From the NCBI GenBank assembly GCA_035302145.1, contig DATGSX010000103.1, positions 1-35,987 on the forward strand: a stretch of DNA of 35,987 bases, read 5' to 3'. This DNA is from JAJYTI01 sp035302145 (GTDB lineage Bacteria; Bacteroidota; Bacteroidia; Flavobacteriales; Flavobacteriaceae). Positions within the stretch are counted from its first letter, which is position 1. Each line of letters begins with the position of its first letter. A program made the translations under genes and the position numbers. Of this stretch, positions 26,333 to 32,501 are shown piece by piece. A model generated the notes under the pieces. It was given only the letters and a program-made list of their open reading frames with translations, had not been told where the DNA came from and made no database searches.

Positions 26333-26659
26333 TTAGCGCAAACGAACGCCTGTTCTCCTCTTAATAGCTTGTATGACAAATAATATAATCACTGCTACTT
26401 TTGATATCACGCTAGGGTATATGTGTACGAACGGATTGAAAATAATGGCCACTAAAAGAAAAACCAGCATCGTAATATTAAAAGACCTTATGGTTAAATA
26501 TTCGGTTACCACCACTAGCAGCGCTGTAATAGTGACGGTTATTCGTTGCGCCAATGGCAACCATTCAAGATTTTCGGCATAGGCTTCTAGGCCAGCATAA
26601 TCTTCAATAAAATCCATTCCTATTAAAACGCAACATAAAAATAAAAGTATTCGAATCAT
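26333..26659 (-). CDS. Small four-segment membrane protein (DUF6804-like)
   Basis: This 108-residue protein has about four hydrophobic segments (1-16, 38-54, 60-77 and 84-98) and a basic tail, IKRRTGVRLR. The stretch MLVFLLVAIIFNPFVHIYP resembles the NPF-containing helix of the DUF6804 family of small inner-membrane proteins, judged from memory rather than a profile search. The gene lies just upstream of the NPP-type gene on the same strand, so they may share a transcript. It is divergent from yggS. Function is unknown. Confidence 0.65.
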   Translation of the reverse strand: MIRILLFLCCVLIGMDFIEDYAGLEAYAENLEWLPLAQRITVTITALLVVVTEYLTIRSFNITMLVFLLVAIIFNPFVHIYPSVISKVAVIILFVIQAIKRRTGVRLR

Positions 26660-26865
26660 AAGTCGTTTTTATCGTTCTTTTGCAAACCCTGTGTTCGCAA
26701 ATTTTATACGCGCGACTAAATTAGTATTAATTTTTCGCTTGAACGAAGATATCTGTTTTTTTGCATGTAAATCAGCGTCAGTTTTAGAGGATAGAAATAT
26801 GGTGATTACGGAAAACATTTGTCATTCCTATCGATGCCTGGTGAGCCTTTATTGCTGCAATTTAC

Positions 26866-26873
26866 TACCTTTA
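26866..26873 (+). promoter_or_regulatory. Possible -7 element of yggS
   Basis: TACCTTTA matches TAnnTTTG at seven of eight positions, 30 bases before the preferred yggS start. This supports that start over the longer open frame. The -33 element is not clear. Confidence 0.35.
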
Positions 26874-26903
26874 TATAATCAGGCACTTTATACCCACCAA
26901 CCT

Positions 26904-27632
26904 ATGGCCGATATAACGTTAAAAAACATCGAAGCAATTGAGCAACGAATAGTAGAAGCATGTATTAAATCTGGAAGAAAACCAGAGGATGTAAAACTAT
27001 TATTAGCCACTAAGACGGTTTCTGCTGAGCGTATACGAACAGTAATAAACCAAGGTTATACCCTTATTGGTGAAAATAAAATTCAAGAAGCGATGGCCAA
27101 ACAGGAGGTTCTAAAAGAACTTCCTATAGAATGGCATTTTATCGGGCATTTGCAAACCAATAAAGTTAAATTTATAACGCAATTCACCGATGTTGTGCAG
27201 TCTATTGATCGATTAAGGTTGGCATCGAAACTTCAAAATAGGTTAGTTTACGACAAAAGAAAAAGTATGGACGTGTTTATACAGGTAAACACCTCTTTTG
27301 AAGCAAGTAAGTTTGGGGTTCCGCCTGAAAAAGCCTTAGAGTTAATCAAGCAAGTTTCGGAACTTCCACGTCTAAACATAAAAGGATTAATGACCATTGG
27401 GATTCTTTCTTCTAAGGATGATAAGGTTAGAGACTGTTTTAAGTTACTTAAGGAAATTCAATTAAAAGCTCAGGAATTATCCTTGCCAAATGCTAGCTTC
27501 GATGAGTTATCTATGGGAATGTCTAATGACTTAGAACTAGCTATTGAAGAAGGCAGCACCATGATTCGAGTGGGCACAGCAATATTTGGAAAACGAGCTT
27601 TTCCAGATAGTTATTATTGGAACGAAGGCTAA
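26904..27632 (+). CDS. yggS: PLP homeostasis protein YggS/PLPBP family
   Basis: This 242-residue cytoplasmic protein binds pyridoxal phosphate and keeps PLP and amino-acid pools in balance. It has no known catalytic activity. The PLP-lysine is Lys37 in LLLATKTV (E. coli Lys36). The family signatures EWHFIGHLQTNK (about 81-92) and SMGMSNDLELAIEEGSTMIRVGTAIFG near the end are present. The frame is open up to 26691, but those 71 extra residues are Cys-rich, match nothing in the family, and precede the alignment with E. coli YggS, so I start at the ATG at 26904. It is a lone gene, divergent from the small membrane protein gene. Confidence 0.93.
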   Translation: MADITLKNIEAIEQRIVEACIKSGRKPEDVKLLLATKTVSAERIRTVINQGYTLIGENKIQEAMAKQEVLKELPIEWHFIGHLQTNKVKFITQFTDVVQSIDRLRLASKLQNRLVYDKRKSMDVFIQVNTSFEASKFGVPPEKALELIKQVSELPRLNIKGLMTIGILSSKDDKVRDCFKLLKEIQLKAQELSLPNASFDELSMGMSNDLELAIEEGSTMIRVGTAIFGKRAFPDSYYWNEG

Positions 27633-27641
27633 CTTCTACAA

Positions 27642-27671
27642 TTATAGAGGTAACGCTTATAGAGGTAACGC
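27642..27671. repeat. Perfect tandem duplication of 15 bases
   Basis: TTATAGAGGTAACGC occurs twice without a gap, at 27642-27656 and 27657-27671. It lies in the 52-base convergent gap between yggS and the acyl-CoA-dehydrogenase-like gene. A replication-slippage duplication is the simplest explanation. Confidence 0.9.
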
Positions 27672-27684
27672 AATAATTAGAAAG

Positions 27685-28806
27685 CTATTCCTTGTTGGGT
27701 AAGCTTTGTAGTGGGCTAATGGAAAAGTGTTGGGTAGCGACTAGAAAGTCACGGACTATTTTACTGAGTTCATTTTGACTAAACACCGTGTTCATTCCAC
27801 AGTACCTATACATTCCCATAACCAATTCATAGGATGCATCGGCCGCTTTCCTTGCACTTAGTTGTAATTTATCATCAAGAATTATCAAGTTACTTACACT
27901 ATCCGCTACAGCTTGCCACAAATTTTTTATATCGACTAAAAACATTTCTCTAGCCTTATAAAAAGTTTCTGTAAGACTTTTAAATTTTTGTTCTACATGC
28001 GGTATATTCCCAAGGGTTAATTCTCCATATAAAGGTTTTTTAGTGGCGATATCTCGTTTAAACACCTCGATAAAGTGCTGGGCTATTCCCGTACACATTA
28101 CCGCAATATTGGTAGTCGCAAAAGCATCGAACGGAAAACGATATAAAGTATGCTCTGTGAATGTACTCCCTTTAGTTAAATCGAAACTGTGCTTCTTTGG
28201 TACTATGCAATTGGTGGTTTTATAATCATTACTACAAGAAGCACGAAGTCCCATAGTGTGCCAAGTATCCAAGATTTCTACCTTTTCAGCAGGGAATAAA
28301 AAAGAACGAAAAACGGGCTTACCATTTTCATCTATTATGGGCTTTTTATTTTCATCATATAAATAGGCATTTGCAGTAAAGTGAGTAGCGTATAATGAAC
28401 CACTCGCATAACTCCAATGTCCAGATAGCTTATAACCTTCTTCAACTTCTATTGCTTTACCAGTAATAGCTCCGCTACCTGCAAACCAAAGCTTCTTATT
28501 TTGACTTAATTCTTTAGAGACATCTTTAGCTAAATACCCTAAAAACATATTGGCACCCGCACCAAGGTTTATTGCCCAGCCCAAACTACCATCGGCATAA
28601 GCCAATGCCTCGAATAACAAGGCGATGTTATAGGCGTTCATCGGTCCATTTTTAGTATAGTCCGGCATGCCAACCCGCAGCCATTCTTTGTTGTGAATCA
28701 GTTCTAAAACAGCATTGGAAAAACGATTGGAGCTTTCATTTATAGTCGCTTGATTACGAATAAACAATAATTCCTCTTCTGTGAAATATGCAGAAAATTC
28801 TTGCAT
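27685..28806 (-). CDS. Acyl-CoA dehydrogenase-like flavoprotein
   Basis: This 373-residue protein has an N-terminal helical domain and a beta domain with SGHWSYASGSLYATHFTANAYL and LDTWHTMGLRASCSNDYKT, which is the pattern of the acyl-CoA dehydrogenase superfamily. Spacing and divergence look closer to the group-D flavin monooxygenase or DszC/HpaB-like branch than to a classical beta-oxidation enzyme. The usual catalytic glutamate near residue 360-376 is not evident by eye, so I give no substrate. It starts nine bases after the stop of the phosphodiesterase gene, forming a two-gene unit with it. The metabolic link between the two is unknown. Confidence 0.8.
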   Translation of the reverse strand: MQEFSAYFTEEELLFIRNQATINESSNRFSNAVLELIHNKEWLRVGMPDYTKNGPMNAYNIALLFEALAYADGSLGWAINLGAGANMFLGYLAKDVSKELSQNKKLWFAGSGAITGKAIEVEEGYKLSGHWSYASGSLYATHFTANAYLYDENKKPIIDENGKPVFRSFLFPAEKVEILDTWHTMGLRASCSNDYKTTNCIVPKKHSFDLTKGSTFTEHTLYRFPFDAFATTNIAVMCTGIAQHFIEVFKRDIATKKPLYGELTLGNIPHVEQKFKSLTETFYKAREMFLVDIKNLWQAVADSVSNLIILDDKLQLSARKAADASYELVMGMYRYCGMNTVFSQNELSKIVRDFLVATQHFSISPLQSLPNKE

Positions 28807-28815
28807 GGATTAATT

Positions 28816-29751
28816 TTAAAATTCTAATGGTTCTCCTTGTTCAGGGAAAATATACTGTACACCAAGGGTATTACCCTCATGTAATTCTTTTTTAATCTGC
28901 GTTATATTATCCGCATCAGGTTTGATGTGGGTTATAACAATAGGAAAGTTTTTCAAGCTTTTCTTACCGGAGAACTTTGCTAACTGCTGCAATTCTTCGA
29001 TTAAAAGCTTAGGTGTTAAATGTCCGAAAAGCAAATGGTCGGGTTGTTCATTGGTGAAGGATACTTCTATTAAAATAGCTTTTAATTTTCCTTGTTTTAA
29101 CTCCTTACCCACCTTCTTCCACAGACTTTTTAAATGAGTACTTTCCTCTATACTATCTGGTCCTGTATCACCTAAATATAAGATACTATAGCCTCTCTCA
29201 TTATGAAGCCAGGCTGCAGCGCTTGGTACGGGATGACTTAACGGAAAAGCTGTTAGTTGTAAATTTGTTTCGACAATAGAATAGGTCTTTCCTACTTCTA
29301 GAGTTTTATATCGGTATTTATCAAGGATCGGCTCTTCTCCTTCATTTGCAAAATTTGACCAAGTGGCATTTATAAAGTAATGCTCTTTAAATGCCTTTAT
29401 AGTGTGTGAATTCCCATAAATAGGTTTTGCGCTATCTTCGGGTGAATTGATTACCAAACCCGATAAATGGTCTAAGTGACTATGAGAGATGAAATAGGCT
29501 TTTACATTCTCTTGTAAAACCTGCATTGGAGGTTTGTTTAAGTTTCCCTTCTCAGCTGCTTTTAAAAGTCCAGCACGAAGGGTACCCGCATCACAAGCTA
29601 TGTAGTTTTCACTCTTGTAATCTCGAACCAAATAGCTCGACAAATTGCTTTCATCGCCACCACCATAAATGCCTAATGGAAGTACTTCAAAATCTTGTGC
29701 GTATCCAATCGAACAAATAAAAAATAAAAGAAATAAGGTAGTATTACGCAT
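28816..29751 (-). CDS. Exported class II 3',5'-cyclic-nucleotide phosphodiesterase (MBL fold)
   Basis: This 311-residue protein has a signal peptide (MRNTTLFLLFFICSIGYA, cut near Q19), so it acts in the periplasm or outside. The mature part is metallo-beta-lactamase fold with metal motif HSHLDH at 90-95, followed by LSGLVINSPED. The ILYLGDTGPDSIE block carries the bridging aspartate, and ILIEVSFTNEQPDHLLFGHLTP is typical of yeast PDE1 and Vibrio fischeri CpdP, a periplasmic cAMP phosphodiesterase. The late ITHIKP supplies the last histidine. It should hydrolyse cyclic nucleotides to the 5'-monophosphate, probably external cAMP. It is the first gene of a unit with the acyl-CoA-dehydrogenase-like gene. 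Confidence 0.88.
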   Translation of the reverse strand: MRNTTLFLLFFICSIGYAQDFEVLPLGIYGGGDESNLSSYLVRDYKSENYIACDAGTLRAGLLKAAEKGNLNKPPMQVLQENVKAYFISHSHLDHLSGLVINSPEDSAKPIYGNSHTIKAFKEHYFINATWSNFANEGEEPILDKYRYKTLEVGKTYSIVETNLQLTAFPLSHPVPSAAAWLHNERGYSILYLGDTGPDSIEESTHLKSLWKKVGKELKQGKLKAILIEVSFTNEQPDHLLFGHLTPKLLIEELQQLAKFSGKKSLKNFPIVITHIKPDADNITQIKKELHEGNTLGVQYIFPEQGEPLEF

Positions 29752-29950
29752 GTTTCATTTTTTACAAAACTAAGCAAATATCTGTCTTTAGACGTTTAAA
29801 GGTTAAAAAAACATAGGTCGCATTGTCTGCTATTTATTACCTGAGTTGGTTAATAGGATTACTGGCCTTACCTAGGACTTTCTACACTTTTTTAGTAATT
29901 CCTATCATCAAGTATTTTAATATTTACAAATGTCCGTCAAGCATTTCGTT

Positions 29951-29958
29951 TATATTTA
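29951..29958 (+). promoter_or_regulatory. Possible -7 element of the secreted-protein pair
   Basis: TATATTTA matches TAnnTTTG at seven of eight positions and lies 57 bases before the first start codon at 30016. No clear -33 element, so the call is weak. Confidence 0.35.
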
Positions 29959-30015
29959 GTAATTTCCCATGTAATTAATAAGAATCATTACCTATTGTTT
30001 AATAAAAAACCATTC

Positions 30016-30894
30016 ATGGTTAAGTATACAGCCTTGCTTTTGCTCTTAGTTTTTACAAACTATTCTTGGGCGCAGCTTCACCCTCAGACACATCAACACT
30101 TAAAAGAAGTGCTAGATTATGAAAGCAACTTAGAAAATAGTTTTCCAGTATTTCTCGCTATTCCAAAAGGCTTGGATGAAGCAGAGCCTTTGCATTTTTA
30201 TCAACCTTCAAATAATGCTGTAGCTCGTTTATCTACTTATTATTTTAGTGAATCGGATTCGTTGGTAACAAAAACCATTCACCAATGGAGCCATTTCAAC
30301 GATTTGTTTCATCCCAACAAGCCCTTTCGCAAAGAGGACATCGAGGACTTGAAAACTAAATATGCTGGATTACGAATAGAAATGGCTAATTATTATGGCA
30401 CCAATACACATGAATATGAGGATAGTGAACCGAATTCTTTACTTTATGGGGAGGTCACCAAATGGAAAAATCCTTTGTTATACGATCCTATGCTAGAGTA
30501 CAAAGAGTTGGTAAGAGAGGAAGATGCGTATGGATTGATAACCATAACCTATGTGCACCAAGGTTGGGAACAAATGGTAAAAAAACAATTAGATTTTTTA
30601 CAGTATTATTTTATTAATAGGATAAAAGAAAAAGATTATAAAAAAGCTATTAGCTTGTTGGGTGCAGACTTGCAAATTGAGGTACAAGAAGAGCATATGG
30701 AAGAATTGCATCATATATTCACCAACCACCAACTTCAACTCATAAATTCCAAGGAAGGTTTTTCGAGTCTAGAAAGAGAACACGTCTATTTATATAGTTT
30801 ACAAGATAATGAGGGCGAGATGCAGTACACAATGACTATAGCCTTTAACAATAACCAAGATATTATTTTCTTGCAATACAATTCTGTAACATGA
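30016..30894 (+). CDS. Secreted protein of unknown family (first of a coupled pair)
   Basis: I do not recognise this protein. With the ATG at 30016 it has 292 residues. The open frame extends to a TTG at 29995, which would add seven residues and lengthen the signal peptide's N-region, so ATG is preferred. A signal peptide is clear (MVKYTALLLLLVFTNYSWAQ). The mature part has no membrane segment and is rich in Tyr, His and charged residues; it looks like a soluble alpha/beta protein of the periplasm. The last four bases ATGA overlap the next gene, so the pair is translationally coupled. No Cys follows the signal, so it is not a lipoprotein. Function unknown. Confidence 0.8.
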   Translation: MVKYTALLLLLVFTNYSWAQLHPQTHQHLKEVLDYESNLENSFPVFLAIPKGLDEAEPLHFYQPSNNAVARLSTYYFSESDSLVTKTIHQWSHFNDLFHPNKPFRKEDIEDLKTKYAGLRIEMANYYGTNTHEYEDSEPNSLLYGEVTKWKNPLLYDPMLEYKELVREEDAYGLITITYVHQGWEQMVKKQLDFLQYYFINRIKEKDYKKAISLLGADLQIEVQEEHMEELHHIFTNHQLQLINSKEGFSSLEREHVYLYSLQDNEGEMQYTMTIAFNNNQDIIFLQYNSVT

Positions 30895-31697
30895 AATACT
30901 TCCTTTATTTAATATGTTTCGTTCTAACCCCTACCCTATTTGCCCAAAGTGCAAAAAAGGACGTAATAAGCAAGGAACTAAAAGAAGTGATTAAGGAAGC
31001 CGACCTCTTGTTTTCCTATAGATTAATGGAATGGTGGGGAAGCGAATTAACAGAAAGACAGAAAGAGTTAGATAAACAAGTAGCCGATTATATACTATAT
31101 CATGATGCTGATAAGCTTTATTTTGTTTTACTAGATGCATCGTTGCAATATAAACTTGGCACCTACTATCTACCTTTAGGAGTTAGTAATGGAGACATCC
31201 AATTTGATCCTACTCGTGAAAAATTAAGTAGAAAAGAAAGAAAGCTTTATCAAGTGAAATATAAAATGGAGGAAAATGCAAGCAAAATAGCCAATGAAAG
31301 AATCATTGCAAGAGATGGATATTCGGTGAGTACTATATTGATCAAGCAAAAAAGAGGATATAAACTATACCTATTGGCCAATACCTCGGAGATAAATGTT
31401 GTTCCAATTGGGAACGATGCGGTTTTTCAGGGCAATAACCGCGGGCGAATTAAAAACTGGGAATGGTTTCATGATGAGTTACTTCCAATACCTGTAAGCA
31501 GAGAAGGAATAAAATTAGCCACTCATAAACATCAAGATGGACAGGCCATACTAAGTCCAACCGAAATTGCCAACTTCCGACTTTATGGGATGCTTTATAA
31601 CATGATGGAAATGCCTATTTTGGCAGTAGAAGAAGGCCTACTACTAGAATATGATGCTTCCAACAATGTAATACGTAAATTTCAACCGAAAAATTAA
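30891..31697 (+). CDS. Secreted protein of unknown family (second of a coupled pair)
   Basis: This 268-residue protein has a signal peptide (MKYFLYLICFVLTPTLFAQ) and is probably soluble in the periplasm. A helical, charged N-terminal part (residues 20-75, e.g. LLFSYRLMEWWGSELTERQK) is followed by a mixed alpha/beta region with KRGYKLYLLANTSE and a conserved-looking FQGNNRGRIKNWEWFHDELL stretch. I recognise no family. It overlaps the previous gene by ATGA and ends nine bases before the start of the methyltransferase gene, so all three may share one transcript. A partner relationship with the first secreted protein is inferred from coupling only. Confidence 0.8.
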   Translation: MKYFLYLICFVLTPTLFAQSAKKDVISKELKEVIKEADLLFSYRLMEWWGSELTERQKELDKQVADYILYHDADKLYFVLLDASLQYKLGTYYLPLGVSNGDIQFDPTREKLSRKERKLYQVKYKMEENASKIANERIIARDGYSVSTILIKQKRGYKLYLLANTSEINVVPIGNDAVFQGNNRGRIKNWEWFHDELLPIPVSREGIKLATHKHQDGQAILSPTEIANFRLYGMLYNMMEMPILAVEEGLLLEYDASNNVIRKFQPKN

Positions 31698-31706
31698 GCC
31701 ATTGAA

Positions 31707-32399
31707 GTGAGTAAAGCGTTTCGTTCTATACTTGATAAAATTGGTTCTTTAGAACATCAAATTTTATATCATAACGCAGCTATGAATATCGATCTATTCA
31801 CTAAAAATCAAGATTTAGATATTCTGAGATTTCTTCATCCCAAAAATATAAGCGGTTTTATAAAGCCCTTATCATTGGCCTCTTCACAACCAATTAAAAT
31901 ATATACTCAAGAAGCTGAGCCACCAACTATCTATTATACTATTTCCCCTACTTCTTATGGGGATCTCATAATAGCCTCTACTGATTTAGGTATTTGTTTT
32001 GTTTCTTTTTACTCAAAAAATAGTATAAAAAATCTACATGCTAACTACCCTAATTCCACTCATAAAAATGTAAAGACCCATCTACATGAAATCGCAATTA
32101 ATTATTTAGAAAACAACCCAGTTACATCCTTATCCTTACATATTAAAGGAACTGCATTTCAACTTCAGGTTTGGGAAAGCCTTCTTCACATTCCACAAGG
32201 ACAACTTAGCACCTATAAACACATCGCTATAGCAATAAACAACCCAAACGCTAGTATAGCTGTAGGTGCGGCGGTAGGGAAAAACCCTATTGCCTTGCTT
32301 ATCCCCTGTCACCGAGTAATCCGTGGCTCTGGAGTATGGCGTGGCTACAAATGGGGTAATAAACATAAAGCTGCTTTATTAGCTTTTGAGTTAATGTAA
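31707..32399 (+). CDS. ogt: O6-alkylguanine-DNA alkyltransferase (Ogt/Ada-C type) without arginine finger
   Basis: This 230-residue protein starts with GTG at 31707, nine bases after the previous stop; an ATG at 31782 is the alternative start. About 75 N-terminal residues of unknown kind precede an Ogt/Ada-C domain. The acceptor cysteine is Cys201 in LIPCHRVIRGSG, and the HTH helices precede it. It should repair O6-methylguanine by suicidal transfer to Cys201. The arginine finger that flips the base (human MGMT Arg128, 17 residues before Cys145) is Ile184 here, again 17 residues before Cys201, and its codon ATA is one base from AGA. The usual fused Ada AraC-type HTH at the N-terminus is not visible. 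Activity is therefore in doubt; it may be a weakened or alkyltransferase-like protein. Confidence 0.88.
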   Translation: MSKAFRSILDKIGSLEHQILYHNAAMNIDLFTKNQDLDILRFLHPKNISGFIKPLSLASSQPIKIYTQEAEPPTIYYTISPTSYGDLIIASTDLGICFVSFYSKNSIKNLHANYPNSTHKNVKTHLHEIAINYLENNPVTSLSLHIKGTAFQLQVWESLLHIPQGQLSTYKHIAIAINNPNASIAVGAAVGKNPIALLIPCHRVIRGSGVWRGYKWGNKHKAALLAFELM

Positions 32400-32501
32400 A
32401 TTATATACACCATTCTCTAGAAGGGTTTTGGCTTAAAAACCTTGCATTTACTTGAATTCGTATGTACTTTCACTTTTACAAATTTTAAAAAACCTTTAAT
32501 A

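Noticed and set aside
26691..26903. 71-residue N-terminal extension of YggS
   Set aside because: The extra residues are Cys-rich and match nothing in the family. The ATG at 26904 gives the PLP-lysine at position 37, as in E. coli YggS (36).
29995..30015. TTG start giving a longer first secreted protein
   Set aside because: The ATG at 30016 gives a better signal peptide; the TTG start only lengthens the N-region by seven residues.
32442..32501. TTG start for the S9 peptidase
   Set aside because: It adds 20 residues in front of an otherwise normal signal peptide; the ATG at 32502 is preferred.
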